Shown in pieces: positions 17,293 to 27,251 of a stretch of DNA of 34,486 nt. Source of the DNA: Lachnospiraceae bacterium AC3007 (GTDB lineage Bacteria > Bacillota > Clostridia > Lachnospirales > Lachnospiraceae); the NCBI GenBank assembly GCA_000621405.1, contig JHYK01000028.1, positions 1-34,486 on the forward strand, written 5' to 3'. A program made the translations under genes and the position numbers. The notes under the pieces were generated by a model. The model worked only from the letters and a program-made list of their open reading frames with translations. It ran no database searches and had not been told where the DNA came from. Within the stretch, counting starts at the first letter, position 1, and the number at the start of each line of letters is the position of its first letter.

Positions 17293-18138
17293 ATGAACAT
17301 CATTCAGGCGATAATTCTAGGTATAGTTCAGGGACTTGCTGAGTTCCTTCCGGTCTCATCCTCGGGTCATCTGGCGATCATACAGAATCTGTTCGGTATC
17401 GAGATGGAGACAGGACTTCTTTTCGATGTGCTTTTGCATATCGGGACACTTGCAGCGATCTTTGTAGTCTTCTGGAGAGATATCGTTAAGCTCGTGATCG
17501 AGTTTTTCGGTATCATAGGTGACTTCTTCCGGAGGTTCAAGGATCCCGATGTGATAGTCTTAAGTTCAGCCTACAGGCGCTTTGTGCTGCTGATCCTTGT
17601 CAGCACGATTCCTACCGGCATCATCGGCTATTTCGGGAGGGACTTCGTGGCATATGCTTCCACGACCCTGCTTATCCCGGGTATCGGACTTATCATCACA
17701 TCGATCCTCTTATTTATCTGCGACAGGATAGGCGACGGACGCAAGGGGATAAAGAAGATCACATATCTGAATGCCTTTGAAGTCGGAATGGCGCAAGGCG
17801 TAGCCACACTGCCCGGGATATCCAGGAGCGGCACTACCATAGCAGCATGCCTGATACTTGGCATCAAGAAGGAGACCGCGGTCAAATATTCATTCATCAT
17901 GTCGATCCCCGCAGTACTTGGAGCTGCGCTCCTTGAGATAAAAGACGTGGCCGGAACATCTATCGAAGCGGGCACGGTCGTAGCCTATGTCATAGGCATG
18001 GTAGTCTCCGCGATAGTAGGCTATTTCGCGATCCGCGTGATGATAAACGTAGTAAGAAGAAAGAGATATATCTACTTCTCGGCATATTGCCTTGTGATAG
18101 GACTTATTGCGATAATCGCATATTTTATCAAGAAGTAG
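17293..18138 (+). CDS. uppP: Undecaprenyl-diphosphatase
   Basis: Integral membrane phosphatase (BacA/UppP) of 281 residues that recycles undecaprenyl pyrophosphate, the lipid carrier for peptidoglycan and other wall polymers; overproduction gives bacitracin tolerance. The first catalytic motif [14 protein letters not shown] (Glu17) and the second, [10 protein letters not shown], are both present among about eight hydrophobic segments. An AAAGGAG that overlaps the end of leuD is 14 bases upstream of the start, a little far. It is likely transcribed with leuD and with ftsK 19 bases downstream. Confidence 0.95.
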   Translation: MNIIQAIILGIVQGLAEFLPVSSSGHLAIIQNLFGIEMETGLLFDVLLHIGTLAAIFVVFWRDIVKLVIEFFGIIGDFFRRFKDPDVIVLSSAYRRFVLLILVSTIPTGIIGYFGRDFVAYASTTLLIPGIGLIITSILLFICDRIGDGRKGIKKITYLNAFEVGMAQGVATLPGISRSGTTIAACLILGIKKETAVKYSFIMSIPAVLGAALLEIKDVAGTSIEAGTVVAYVIGMVVSAIVGYFAIRVMINVVRRKRYIYFSAYCLVIGLIAIIAYFIKK

Positions 18139-18157
18139 ACAGGGCGGCATTATATAT

Positions 18158-20863
18158 ATGACTGATAATAAGAAGAAAACAAGATCCGCCGGATCAAAAA
18201 GCAGCGGTGCGAAGAAGTCCTCAAAAAGCACATCTGCAAAAGGCAGGAAGACAGGCAGCAGATCTTCCGGATCCCGCAGCGAGGCTAAAAGCAGATCCCG
18301 GGAGAGGGTAAAGGAAGCACCTGTCAGGGAGGAAGTCCCTGAGGAAGGCTACAGTTTTGCTCAGGAAGCCGGCATTCTCATCCTCCTTTGTATTTGTGTA
18401 CTCTTATTTCTGTCTAATTTCGGTGTGATAGGCGCCTTCGGCAATGCCACGGCAGCCTTTCTTTTTGGCATATTCGGGTCGGCGGCTTATGTCTTTCCGT
18501 TCGCTCTTTTCTTTACAGTGGTCATGCTCGTAGCAAATCATGCCAACAATGAATCCATCATAAAAGCGATAATGATATGGGTTACTTATCTCATCGTAGC
18601 CATGTTTTTTGCAATGGCCTGGAGCGGTGACTTTGAGACAAGGAAGTCAAGCTTCAACGGCGATGCTTACTTCAGGTACGGGATGGAGAGCCGCAGGGGC
18701 GGAGGCTTCATACCCGGACATCTGTATGAGCTGATGTCTAACCTTCTCGGTCAGTTCGGAACCGTGATAATCATGATCACCCTGCTCGTCATCTGCGTCG
18801 GTGTGCTGACGGGCCGTTCGATAATAAGATTCATCAGAGAGAGCACAAGGGAAGCCGCTGATACGCTTGTCGAAGGCATCGAGATGCACCAGGAGGAAGT
18901 AAGGCACGAAAGGCGCGAGCGCAGAAGGAGTGAGGGCGTATATCCCGGAAGACCTGCGCCCACCGGTGATACGATCTCAAAGCTCAAACTGGAGCCGGAG
19001 GAAGAGCAGCAGTCCGACGACATGAAGGAGCTGACGCCGGAAGAGGTGGAGCAGCTTGATGAGAGAGAAAGAGATATTGAGGACAGATTTGGCGAGCCTG
19101 ATGAGGAGCCCGGGATATCCATACCGGGATCATCCCGCAAGGTGCCTCCGAATGTCGTGAAGATGCCCGTTATACAGCCTGAGCCTGTACAGATGGAAGA
19201 CAGTCCCGAAGAGGAGCCTGATGATATCTTCGAGGATGACATCATAGAGGAAGAGCCTGCTCCCGTTATCGTACCGAAAAAGCCTGCAAAGGCCGAAGAG
19301 CCACGGGAGGTTCCTTCGCGAAGCAGAAGGAGCGTAGCATCCAGTAAGATACCTGACGGCGTCAGTATCAATAATGACGAAGTATCCGGCTACAAGCTTC
19401 CTCCTGTAAGTATTCTTTCTGCCGGGAAGAGACAGAAAAACTCATCGAAGAAAGAGCAGGAAGAGACTTCAAGAAGGCTGCAGGAGACTCTTGCCAACTT
19501 CGGAGTCAATGTCAATATTACAAATGTAAGCCAGGGCCCTACTGTTACCCGGTACGAGATCCAGCCTGAGGCCGGTATCAAGGTCTCAAGGATAGTGAGC
19601 CTTACTGATGACATCAAGCTTGCCCTTGCTGCCGAGAGTATAAGGATAGAGGCTCCCATACCCGGCAAGAGCGCGATAGGCATAGAGGTTCCCAATACAG
19701 AGAGCACTCCCGTGATGCTGCGTGATCTTATCGAGTCGGATGAATTCCGCAATTCAAAATCAAAGATCTCCTTTGCTGTGGGTAAGGATATCAGCGGCAG
19801 GCCCGTGATCTTTGATATAGCGAAGATGCCCCATGTGCTGATAGCCGGAGCTACAGGCGCCGGCAAGTCCGTGTGTATCAATACGATAATCATGAGCATC
19901 CTCTATAAGGCGCGTCCCGATGAGGTCAAGCTTATGATGATCGATCCCAAAATAGTCGAACTGTCTATCTACAACGGGATACCTCATCTTCTCACAAATG
20001 TCGTGACGGATCCCCAGAACGCCGCAGGAGCGCTGAACTGGAGCGTTATAGAGATGGACAGGCGGTATGAGCTTTTTTCGGAACATGCCGTAAGGAATCT
20101 GAAAGGGTATAATCAGTGGGCCGAGAAGAACAACGAACCTCTTATGCCCCAGATAGTCATAATAGTAGACGAGCTGGCCGATCTTATGATGACGGCCAAG
20201 AGCGATGTTGAGACCGCGATAGTGAGACTTGCTCAGAAGGCAAGAGCAGCGGGCATGCATCTTATCATTGCGACACAGAGACCTTCGGTCGATGTCATTA
20301 CAGGACTTATCAAGGCCAACATGCCAAGCCGTGTTGCATTCACGGTCACGAGCGGTACTGATTCGAGGACGATCCTTGATATGGTGGGAGCGGAGAGACT
20401 GCTCGGAAAGGGAGACATGCTCTTCCATCCGGTGGGAGCTCCCAAGCCTTCAAGGGTACAGGGAGCCTTCGTGTCCGACGAAGAGGTGGAGGCTGTTGCC
20501 GAATTTGTACGTGCCCAGAAGAAGGAGGACGACGGATCCGAGGATATCGGCGAGGCGATCAAAGCCAATGCGACATCATCAGGTCAGGGACAGTCAAAAT
20601 CCGGCTCTTCGCAGATATCGGGCGGAGCGGATGATGAGGATGAGATCTTCATGCAGGCTGCCGAGTTTGCGGTCAATCTTGATAAGGAGACTGTATCGAT
20701 AGGCCTTCTGCAGAGGAAGTTCAGGCTTGGCTTTAACAGAGCCGCAAGGATCATGGATCAGCTTACCGATGAAGGCATAGTAGGCGAGGAGATGGGTACC
20801 AAGGGTCGGAAGATAGTGATGACTCCCGAGCAGTTTGAGACCTTTAAGGAGGAGAGGGCATGA
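18158..20863 (+). CDS. ftsK: FtsK/SpoIIIE-family DNA translocase
   Basis: Membrane-anchored hexameric DNA pump of 901 residues that moves chromosomal DNA through the closing septum. The order is a basic Ser/Lys/Arg-rich N-terminus (1-~55), four or so transmembrane helices (~65-230), an acidic Pro/Glu-rich linker (~240-420), the motor domain with Walker A GATGAGKS at 564-571 and Walker [14 protein letters not shown] near 665-677, and a C-terminal gamma winged-helix ([17 protein letters not shown]) that reads KOPS/SRS polarity sites. The length fits the family. It overlaps fhs by four bases (ATGA). Confidence 0.95.
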   Translation: MTDNKKKTRSAGSKSSGAKKSSKSTSAKGRKTGSRSSGSRSEAKSRSRERVKEAPVREEVPEEGYSFAQEAGILILLCICVLLFLSNFGVIGAFGNATAAFLFGIFGSAAYVFPFALFFTVVMLVANHANNESIIKAIMIWVTYLIVAMFFAMAWSGDFETRKSSFNGDAYFRYGMESRRGGGFIPGHLYELMSNLLGQFGTVIIMITLLVICVGVLTGRSIIRFIRESTREAADTLVEGIEMHQEEVRHERRERRRSEGVYPGRPAPTGDTISKLKLEPEEEQQSDDMKELTPEEVEQLDERERDIEDRFGEPDEEPGISIPGSSRKVPPNVVKMPVIQPEPVQMEDSPEEEPDDIFEDDIIEEEPAPVIVPKKPAKAEEPREVPSRSRRSVASSKIPDGVSINNDEVSGYKLPPVSILSAGKRQKNSSKKEQEETSRRLQETLANFGVNVNITNVSQGPTVTRYEIQPEAGIKVSRIVSLTDDIKLALAAESIRIEAPIPGKSAIGIEVPNTESTPVMLRDLIESDEFRNSKSKISFAVGKDISGRPVIFDIAKMPHVLIAGATGAGKSVCINTIIMSILYKARPDEVKLMMIDPKIVELSIYNGIPHLLTNVVTDPQNAAGALNWSVIEMDRRYELFSEHAVRNLKGYNQWAEKNNEPLMPQIVIIVDELADLMMTAKSDVETAIVRLAQKARAAGMHLIIATQRPSVDVITGLIKANMPSRVAFTVTSGTDSRTILDMVGAERLLGKGDMLFHPVGAPKPSRVQGAFVSDEEVEAVAEFVRAQKKEDDGSEDIGEAIKANATSSGQGQSKSGSSQISGGADDEDEIFMQAAEFAVNLDKETVSIGLLQRKFRLGFNRAARIMDQLTDEGIVGEEMGTKGRKIVMTPEQFETFKEERA

Positions 20864-22530
20864 AAAGCGATATAGAGATAGCACAGAGCGCCGAATTATA
20901 TCACATAAAGGATATAGCGAAAAAGCTGGATATTGCAGAAGATGATCTTGAACTCTACGGAAAGTATAAAGCAAAGCTTTCCGGAGATTTCATAGATAGT
21001 CTTAAGGACAGACCTGACGGAAAACTTGTCCTCGTAACAGCCATCAATCCCACACCTGCCGGAGAAGGCAAGACTACTCAGACCATAGGGATAGGAGAGG
21101 CTCTCGGACGGATGAACGTAAGATCCGTGATAGCTCTTCGTGAGCCGTCGCTCGGCCCCTGCTTTGGCATCAAGGGAGGAGCTGCAGGAGGAGGTATGGC
21201 GCAGGTTGTCCCTATGGAGGATCTGAATCTCCATTTTACGGGAGACTTTCATGCGATAACTACAGCCAATAATCTCTGCGCTGCCATCCTTGACAATCAT
21301 ATCCATCAGGGCAATGAGCTTAATATCGATACGAGAAGGATAGTATTAAAGCGATGCCTCGATCTTAATGACAGAGCGCTGAGAAATGTCGTAGTAGGGC
21401 TTGGCTCCAAGGCTGACGGTTTTGTGAGAGAGGATCATTTCACGATCACTGTAGCCTCCGAGGTAATGGCGATATTCTGTCTTGCATCCGACATGGACGA
21501 CTTAAAGGACAGGCTGTCAAAGATGATAGTGGCCTATGATCTTGACGGGAAGCCCGTCACAGCCGGCGATATCAAAGCCGTAGGCGCCATGGCTGCTCTT
21601 CTTAAGGATGCGATCAATCCGAATCTTATCCAGACTCTTGAACATTCTCCGGTTCTTGTGCACGGAGGACCTTTTGCAAATATTGCCCATGGATGCAATT
21701 CCGTGATAGCGACGAAGACCGCCCTGAAGCTTGCAGATGTGGTCATTACGGAAGCAGGCTTCGGCGCAGATCTCGGAGCCGAGAAGTTCCTTGATATCAA
21801 GTGCCGCAAGGCCGGTCTCAGTCCTTCTGCTGTGGTACTGGTTGCGACGATAAGAGCTCTTAAATATAATGGCGGAGTGAAAAAGGAAGATCTGTCCTCA
21901 CCTGATCTTGATGCGCTGAAAAAGGGCATAGCAAATCTCGGAAGACATATAGACAACCTGAAGCAGTACGGTCTTCCCGTGATAGTGACCCTGAATGCCT
22001 TTGCTACGGATACGGATGAGGAAAGGGCATATGTGGAAGGATATGTCCGGGAGCGTGGATGCCTGTATTCATACTCCGAAGCATGGGAGAAGGGCGGAGA
22101 AGGAGCCATGGATCTTGCCGGAAGGATAATGGATGTTCTTTCCGAAGACAAGGCTTCGTTTAAGCCTCTGTATCCCGATGACATGAGCATAAAGGACAAG
22201 ATAGAGACCATAGCGAAGAAGATATACGGAGCAAAAGGCGTAAGTTATTCCTCTAAAGCATTAAAGGAGCTTGATAACATAGAGGCCATGGGAGGCGGAT
22301 CCTATCCTGTGTGCATGGCAAAGACACAATATTCCTTCTCGGATGATCCTTCGCTTTTAGGAGCTCCCGATGACTTTGTGATCAATGTCAGAGACGTGTA
22401 TCTCTCCGGCGGCGCAGGCTTTGTAGTGGCGCTTACTGGCGATATAATGACGATGCCCGGACTTTCAAAGCATCCGGCAGCATATGATATCGATGTGACC
22501 GAGGACGGAATGATAAGGGGGCTTTTCTGA
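20860..22530 (+). CDS. fhs: Formate-tetrahydrofolate ligase
   Basis: ATP-dependent enzyme of 556 residues that makes 10-formyl-tetrahydrofolate from formate, the entry to the one-carbon folate pathway and the methyl branch of acetogenesis. The P-loop TPAGEGKTT is near residue 70; [19 protein letters not shown] and [19 protein letters not shown] are strongly conserved. The start overlaps the ftsK stop, and the stop overlaps the folD start by one base, so all three are translated in series. Having it beside folD, and metH in the same window, gives a complete route from formate toward methionine apart from methylenetetrahydrofolate reductase. Confidence 0.97.
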   Translation: MKSDIEIAQSAELYHIKDIAKKLDIAEDDLELYGKYKAKLSGDFIDSLKDRPDGKLVLVTAINPTPAGEGKTTQTIGIGEALGRMNVRSVIALREPSLGPCFGIKGGAAGGGMAQVVPMEDLNLHFTGDFHAITTANNLCAAILDNHIHQGNELNIDTRRIVLKRCLDLNDRALRNVVVGLGSKADGFVREDHFTITVASEVMAIFCLASDMDDLKDRLSKMIVAYDLDGKPVTAGDIKAVGAMAALLKDAINPNLIQTLEHSPVLVHGGPFANIAHGCNSVIATKTALKLADVVITEAGFGADLGAEKFLDIKCRKAGLSPSAVVLVATIRALKYNGGVKKEDLSSPDLDALKKGIANLGRHIDNLKQYGLPVIVTLNAFATDTDEERAYVEGYVRERGCLYSYSEAWEKGGEGAMDLAGRIMDVLSEDKASFKPLYPDDMSIKDKIETIAKKIYGAKGVSYSSKALKELDNIEAMGGGSYPVCMAKTQYSFSDDPSLLGAPDDFVINVRDVYLSGGAGFVVALTGDIMTMPGLSKHPAAYDIDVTEDGMIRGLF

Positions 22531-23378
22531 TGGCTGTACTCATAGACGGAAAGAAGATCTCGCAGGAGATAAAGGACGAGGTAAAGGCGGAGATAGAGCG
22601 CGATAATATAAAAGCCGCTCTTGCCGTTATCATAGTCGGGGATGATCCGGCATCAAAGGTATATGTGAAGAACAAGAAAAATGCCTGCGAATACTGCGGC
22701 ATAGAATCTCTTTCTTTCGAACTTCCCGAGAAGACAACGGAAGAAGAGCTGCTCGAACTCATCGACAGGCTTAACAGGGATACACTTGTTGATGGCATCC
22801 TTGTACAGCTTCCCCTGCCTCCTCATATAGATGAAGACAAGGTCATTGAAGCGATAGATCCGAAGAAGGATGTGGACGGCTTTTCCACAAGATCTGTCGG
22901 AGCTCTCAGCATCGGAAGCGACGGATTCGTATCCTGCACTCCGGCAGGTATCATTGAACTGATAAAACGCAGCGGAGTCGAGATAGCGGGAAAGGAATGT
23001 GTCGTGATGGGACGATCCAATATAGTCGGAAAGCCCATGGCTATGCTGATGTTAAGAGAGAATGCGACCGTGACAGTGGTGCACTCAAAGACAAAGCATA
23101 TCGAGGATATCTGCAGGAGAGCCGATATACTGATCGTTGCTATCGGGAAGAAAATGATGATAACACAGGATTACGTAAAGGACGGAGCCTGTGTCATAGA
23201 TGTAGGTATCCACAGACTGGATCCCGATGAAAACAGAGGTAAAAAGCTCTGCGGTGATGTGGATTTTGACGATGTGGAGCCTCTGGCATCCTACATCACT
23301 CCGGTTCCCGGAGGCGTAGGTCCCATGACCATAGCGATGCTAATGAAGAACGTGCTCAAAGCAGCCAGGATGAGATAA
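22530..23378 (+). CDS. folD: Bifunctional methylene-THF dehydrogenase/cyclohydrolase
   Basis: FolD, 282 residues, interconverts 10-formyl-, methenyl- and methylene-tetrahydrofolate with NADP(H). The catalytic Tyr45 and Lys49 lie in VYVKNKKNACEYCGI; DGILVQLPLPPHID, the Rossmann segment VVMGRSNIVGKPMA and the C-terminal PGGVGPMTIAML are all present. It begins on the last base of the fhs stop codon (TGATG) and is followed 2 bases later by the zinc-ribbon gene. Confidence 0.97.
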   Translation: MAVLIDGKKISQEIKDEVKAEIERDNIKAALAVIIVGDDPASKVYVKNKKNACEYCGIESLSFELPEKTTEEELLELIDRLNRDTLVDGILVQLPLPPHIDEDKVIEAIDPKKDVDGFSTRSVGALSIGSDGFVSCTPAGIIELIKRSGVEIAGKECVVMGRSNIVGKPMAMLMLRENATVTVVHSKTKHIEDICRRADILIVAIGKKMMITQDYVKDGACVIDVGIHRLDPDENRGKKLCGDVDFDDVEPLASYITPVPGGVGPMTIAMLMKNVLKAARMR

Positions 23379-23380
23379 GC

Positions 23381-24484
23381 ATGGAATGCCCCAAGTGCGG
23401 CAATGAAATACCGGAGGGAAAGCTCTACTGTCCGAATTGCGGCTATGCGGTTCAGATAGTGCCTGACTATGACCCTGATCTGCAGGAAAACCTTGAGAGT
23501 GTGGGCAGTGACATAGCGGGCAATGTCAACCGTATCGATGTCGCAGAGAGCGTTGAAGTGCCAACAGACATCTCTTCTTCTACAATAGAGATACCGAAGG
23601 TAGTGCGCAAATCAGCCAGGAAGAAAACGCCGGGCAATGATACGATAGATGAATTAAAGGGCAAGCTTGTTACGATCGGAGTTGCCATTATCTTTACGAT
23701 CGCGCTTATCGTAGCAGCCATAGTCCTCCCGAGGACTCTCGGAGAGTCTTCTTTCATCCCTCAGAATGCCGTCGACAAAGCAGTATCGGACGGGGGCACG
23801 ATGAACAGCATGACGCTCGGACCCATGGATGCTGCCATAGATGTATCAAAGGATGACGAAGCGATAAGTCCTACCGCTGAGAGCGAGACTGAAGAAGCAT
23901 CGGAGCCCGGCGCCAATATGGGTGAGATCAGAGTCACTCCGGACGGAGGGACATACAGCGGTGCCGAATATATATCCGCGGGTGTATATTATGACGGTGA
24001 AGAAAGTGATAACCTCGGGGATATCATTTATTATACCGATGACGGCACGGAGCCCGATACGGACTCAAAGGTATATAAGGGCAAGATTCCCATGCCTGTG
24101 GGGCACAGCGTTTATTCTTTCAGGTATTCCAACAGCGCGGGGGATCTTAGTGATACCGTGCGCATGGAGTATGACCTTGAGCACACGGGCGCATGCTCCG
24201 GTCAGGATGCCGCCAATCTCATCATTGTGGCGCTGATAAATAAGGGCGCGCTGCTCGATGTGTACGGACATGCGCTGGGATCCATAGGAACCTTTACATA
24301 CAGATATGATTCCATGGTAAGATCCGGTGACGGCTTTTATTATCTGATACCTGAAAGCTATGAAGAGCCGGGCACTGCAAAGCATGATACGGGAAACATA
24401 TACGCTGTGGATGCTGATACGCTTCAGACTTATAAGGCAGGAGTTGGAGAAGGCGGACAATATAATTTTGCGCCATTCTTCTGA
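23381..24484 (+). CDS. Zinc-ribbon, single-helix membrane protein with chitobiase-like C-terminal domain
   Basis: Unnamed protein of 367 residues. A zinc ribbon with CPKC and CPNC (Cys3, 6, 17, 20) lies at the very start. A polar linker follows, then one transmembrane helix (~95-117). The extracellular part has an acidic Ser/Glu linker (~155-190), then a segment resembling the chitobiase/hexosaminidase C-terminal fold (GEIRVTPDGGTYSG ... IIYYTDDGTEPD) that often acts as a wall- or sugar-associated module. The last ~100 residues are unrecognised. The layout suggests a cytoplasmic zinc module linked across the membrane to a surface module. It is packed 2 bases behind folD, but its role there is unknown. 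Confidence 0.8.
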   Translation: MECPKCGNEIPEGKLYCPNCGYAVQIVPDYDPDLQENLESVGSDIAGNVNRIDVAESVEVPTDISSSTIEIPKVVRKSARKKTPGNDTIDELKGKLVTIGVAIIFTIALIVAAIVLPRTLGESSFIPQNAVDKAVSDGGTMNSMTLGPMDAAIDVSKDDEAISPTAESETEEASEPGANMGEIRVTPDGGTYSGAEYISAGVYYDGEESDNLGDIIYYTDDGTEPDTDSKVYKGKIPMPVGHSVYSFRYSNSAGDLSDTVRMEYDLEHTGACSGQDAANLIIVALINKGALLDVYGHALGSIGTFTYRYDSMVRSGDGFYYLIPESYEEPGTAKHDTGNIYAVDADTLQTYKAGVGEGGQYNFAPFF

Positions 24485-24541
24485 TCATATATTTTGGCAA
24501 CAGGAGGCAGACCCCGAATAACTTTATACGGAGGATGAGAC

Positions 24542-25111
24542 ATGAGATTACTGGAAGAGAGGATACTTAAGGAAGGCAGAGCGGTGAGCGAGGACATACT
24601 TCGTGTCGATACGTTCATCAATCATCAGGTGGATCCTGAGCTTATGGAAAAGTGCGCGAGGGATTTTGCATCGCACTTCAAGGGCATGGGCATCACGAAG
24701 GTTGTCACGATCGAAAGCTCGGGCATAGCGCCTGCGCTCATGACGGCTTCCGAGATGGGGATCCCTCTTGTGATACTAAAGAAGCAGCCGTCAAAGGCTT
24801 TGAATGACAATCTGTATCAGGCCATGGTCACTTCCTTCACGAAGGGGACAAATTATGAGCTTACGCTGAGCAAGGATGTGATCAGCGAAAATGACCATGT
24901 GCTCCTGATAGATGATTTCCTTGCCAACGGCGAGGCTGCAACTGCCGCCGTCAGGCTTCTTCGCATGGCTCACGCCACAGTTGCCGGAGTCGGGATACTT
25001 ATCGAGAAGGCATTCCAGCCCGGAAGGGAAAAGCTTACTGATGCAGGATTTGAAGTATATTCACTTGCGCGCATTGAATCCATGTCAAAGGACAATATCA
25101 CCTTTGCATGA
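24542..25111 (+). CDS. xpt: Xanthine phosphoribosyltransferase
   Basis: Purine-salvage enzyme of 189 residues converting xanthine and PRPP to XMP. The N-terminus RLLEERILKEGRAVSEDILRVDTFINHQVDP is typical of Xpt. The PRPP-binding loop is VLLIDDFLANGEA (~120-132), and the C-terminus IESMSKDNITF is also characteristic. CGGAGG precedes the start. Many Firmicute xpt genes carry a purine riboswitch, but the 57-base gap to the previous gene is too short for one here, so it is probably transcribed from upstream. Confidence 0.94.
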   Translation: MRLLEERILKEGRAVSEDILRVDTFINHQVDPELMEKCARDFASHFKGMGITKVVTIESSGIAPALMTASEMGIPLVILKKQPSKALNDNLYQAMVTSFTKGTNYELTLSKDVISENDHVLLIDDFLANGEAATAAVRLLRMAHATVAGVGILIEKAFQPGREKLTDAGFEVYSLARIESMSKDNITFA

Positions 25112-25145
25112 ATATCCAAATATTATCAAGGAACCGAGGTAGGAG

Positions 25146-26465
25146 ATGAAAAAGGTAGTAAAATTCGGCGGAAGCTCGCTGTCCGGCGCAAAGCAGTTTG
25201 AGAAGGCAGGCTATATCATTAATCTTGATAAGGACAGAAGGTATGTGGTCCCTTCGGCGCCCGGTAAGAGGAATTCGAAGGACAATAAGGTCACGGACCT
25301 TTTGTACAAAGCTTATGCACTTGCTGCTTCGGATAAGGATTTTTCAAATGTCTTCAGCGAGATAGAGGACAGATACAATGAGATAATCAACGGCCTGTCC
25401 CTTAAAGTGTCTTTGGATGAAGAGTTTGATAAGATCAAAAAGAATTTCATGGACAAGATGGGAGAGGATTACGCTGCAAGCCGCGGCGAATATCTTAACG
25501 GAATACTTCTGGCAGCTTATCTTGGATATGAATTCGTGGATCCGGCAGGCATCATCTTATTTGATGACGAAGGTAATTTCGAGTCTCACAAGTCCTATGA
25601 TGCTATGCGGGATAAGCTGGAGAATATAGAGCGCGCCGTGATACCCGGGTTTTACGGCTCATACGAGGACGGCCGCATCAAGACTTTTTCCAGGGGCGGT
25701 TCGGATATAACGGGATCCATAGTTGCAAGATCCGTGAAGGCAGATGTCTATGAGAACTGGACCGATGTGTCGGGCTTCTTTGTAGCTGACCCCAGGATCA
25801 TAAAAGACCCTGAAAATATCGAGATGATCACATATACAGAGCTCAGGGAGCTTGCCTACATGGGAGCGTCCGTGCTTCATGAGGATGCCATCTTCCCTGT
25901 CAGGAGAGAAGGCATTCCGATAAATATCAGAAACACCAACAAGCCCGAGGACAAGGGTTCGTGGATAGTTCAGAGCACCGGCCAGAAGTCGAGGTTCACC
26001 ATCACCGGTATCGCCGGCAAGAAGGGCTTTTGTTCCGTGAATATTGAAAAGGACAAGATGAATTCCGAGGTCGGCTTCGGCAGAAAAGTACTGCAGGCAT
26101 TTGAGGATAATGATATTTCCTTTGAGCATATGCCTTCCGGTATAGATACCATGACTATAATCGTCCATCAGGATGAATTCATTGAGAAAGAGCAGAGTGT
26201 GGTGGCCGAGATCAACAGGCTCACTCATCCCGACAGCATCGATATAGAATCAGATCTTGCTCTTATCGCAGTCGTGGGACGCGGGATGAAGGCTGCAAAG
26301 GGTACTTCGGGAAGGATATTCTCGGCACTTGCTCATGCAAATGTCAATGTAAAGATGATAGACCAGGGATCCTCCGAGCTGAACATCATAATAGGAGTCA
26401 GAAACGAGGACTTCGAGAACGCCATAAAGGCTATCTATAATATCTTTGTGCTGGCTGAGCTTTAA
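25146..26465 (+). CDS. lysC: Aspartate kinase
   Basis: Catalyses the first step from aspartate to lysine, threonine, methionine and isoleucine. The 439 residues start with the kinase signature KVVKFGGSSL, followed by VVPSAPGKR and FSRGGSDITGSIVA (Asp-binding region). Two ACT domains occupy about 300-439 (ITGIAGKKGFCSVNIEKDK and LIAVVGRGMKAAKG) and usually bind lysine or threonine for feedback control. The sequence is of the monofunctional clostridial type; which end product inhibits it cannot be read. It begins 34 bases after xpt. Its stop codon sits in the loop of a hairpin shared with the convergent gene. Confidence 0.94.
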   Translation: MKKVVKFGGSSLSGAKQFEKAGYIINLDKDRRYVVPSAPGKRNSKDNKVTDLLYKAYALAASDKDFSNVFSEIEDRYNEIINGLSLKVSLDEEFDKIKKNFMDKMGEDYAASRGEYLNGILLAAYLGYEFVDPAGIILFDDEGNFESHKSYDAMRDKLENIERAVIPGFYGSYEDGRIKTFSRGGSDITGSIVARSVKADVYENWTDVSGFFVADPRIIKDPENIEMITYTELRELAYMGASVLHEDAIFPVRREGIPINIRNTNKPEDKGSWIVQSTGQKSRFTITGIAGKKGFCSVNIEKDKMNSEVGFGRKVLQAFEDNDISFEHMPSGIDTMTIIVHQDEFIEKEQSVVAEINRLTHPDSIDIESDLALIAVVGRGMKAAKGTSGRIFSALAHANVNVKMIDQGSSELNIIIGVRNEDFENAIKAIYNIFVLAEL

Positions 26466-26472
26466 GGCTCAG
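26455..26472. terminator. Short hairpin holding the stop codons of two convergent genes
   Basis: CTGAGC (26455-26460) pairs with GCTCAG (26467-26472) around a 6-base loop. The aspartate kinase stop (26463-26465) lies in the loop and the opposing gene's stop (26469-26471) in the right arm. It could act in both directions but has no T-run on either side, so it would be a weak terminator. Confidence 0.35.
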
Positions 26473-27098
26473 TCATTCCGGGCCTTTTCGACACTCTCTA
26501 CGTACTTGACGATAAGGTCCGCCGTGCCCTCGAGGCCCAGCACCGAAGAATTGATCGAAAGATCGTATGTATTTACATGACCCCATTTTTTTGAGGAATA
26601 ATAATCATAGTAACTTCTGCGCTGCTTGTCTTTCTTGACGCACATATCATGCGCCTGGGATTCCGTGAGATCGAAGCGCTCCATTATGCGCCTGGTCTTT
26701 GTTTCCTCATCGCCGGATATAAAGAGACGTATCAGATCGCTCCTGTCTGACAGGGCATAGTCGGCGCATCTTCCGACTATGATGCAGGGCTCTTCGTCGG
26801 CGAGTTTCTTTATCGTATCAAACTGTGCGAGGAATACCTTGTGTGACACCGGCATATCCACGTATGCAGAAGAGTTGTAACCGAAGGAATATGTGTCCAT
26901 GACAAGGTTATAGAGGAACGAGTTCGTGGGCCTTTCATCATGATGCTCGAATACTTCTTCGCAAAGCCCCGAATCTTTTGCGGCGCGGGCCAGGAGCTCT
27001 TTGTCATAGCACTTGATCCCGAATTTCTCCGCTACGATCATGCCTATCTCACGGCCGCCCGATCCAAACTGTCTACCTATCGTGATCACAGAATTCAT
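26469..27098 (-). CDS. Cytidylate kinase-like protein
   Basis: P-loop kinase-like protein of 209 residues in the cytidylate-kinase-like group common in clostridia. The glycine-rich loop is GRQFGSGGREIG (8-19), followed by CYDKELLARAA. Later segments CIIVGRCADYAL and LFISGDEETKTRRIMER with KKDKQRRSYYDYY match the lid region of that family. It differs from true Cmk, so the substrate is uncertain; it may not be CMP. The start follows GGAGGA. It runs convergent with the aspartate kinase and divergent from leuS. Confidence 0.85.
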   Translation of the reverse strand: MNSVITIGRQFGSGGREIGMIVAEKFGIKCYDKELLARAAKDSGLCEEVFEHHDERPTNSFLYNLVMDTYSFGYNSSAYVDMPVSHKVFLAQFDTIKKLADEEPCIIVGRCADYALSDRSDLIRLFISGDEETKTRRIMERFDLTESQAHDMCVKKDKQRRSYYDYYSSKKWGHVNTYDLSINSSVLGLEGTADLIVKYVESVEKARND

Positions 27099-27138
27099 GA
27101 TATTTCCTCCGATCTAAAATCACTGTTAAAGCACCCAT

Positions 27139-27168
27139 ATGATACCACATATCCCTTCTCCCGTACAA
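27139..27168 (-). promoter_or_regulatory. Possible promoter for the cytidylate kinase-like gene
   Basis: On the minus strand TTGTAC (27168-27163) and TATCAT (27144-27139) are 18 bases apart, about 40 bases upstream of the start at 27098. Confidence 0.4.
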
Positions 27169-27190
27169 AATTACACGTCCCACTGACTTA

Positions 27191-27219
27191 TTGACATTGA
27201 TTCTGTGAAAGAATAAGAT
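27191..27219 (+). promoter_or_regulatory. Sigma-70-type promoter for leuS
   Basis: A perfect TTGACA (27191-27196) and TAAGAT (27214-27219) with a 17-base spacer. Transcription would start about 25 bases before the leuS ATG, leaving no room for a T-box leader. Confidence 0.65.
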
Positions 27220-27251
27220 ATCAAGGATTATACATATGAAGGAGCAATGCT

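Noticed and set aside
24485-24541. Purine riboswitch before xpt
   Set aside because: The gap of 57 bases is too short for one and shows no such fold.
27099-27251. T-box leader before leuS (also considered upstream of ilvB and leuC)
   Set aside because: No TGGNACCGCG-like core or specifier-style stem is visible, and the leuS promoter leaves only about 25 bases of leader.
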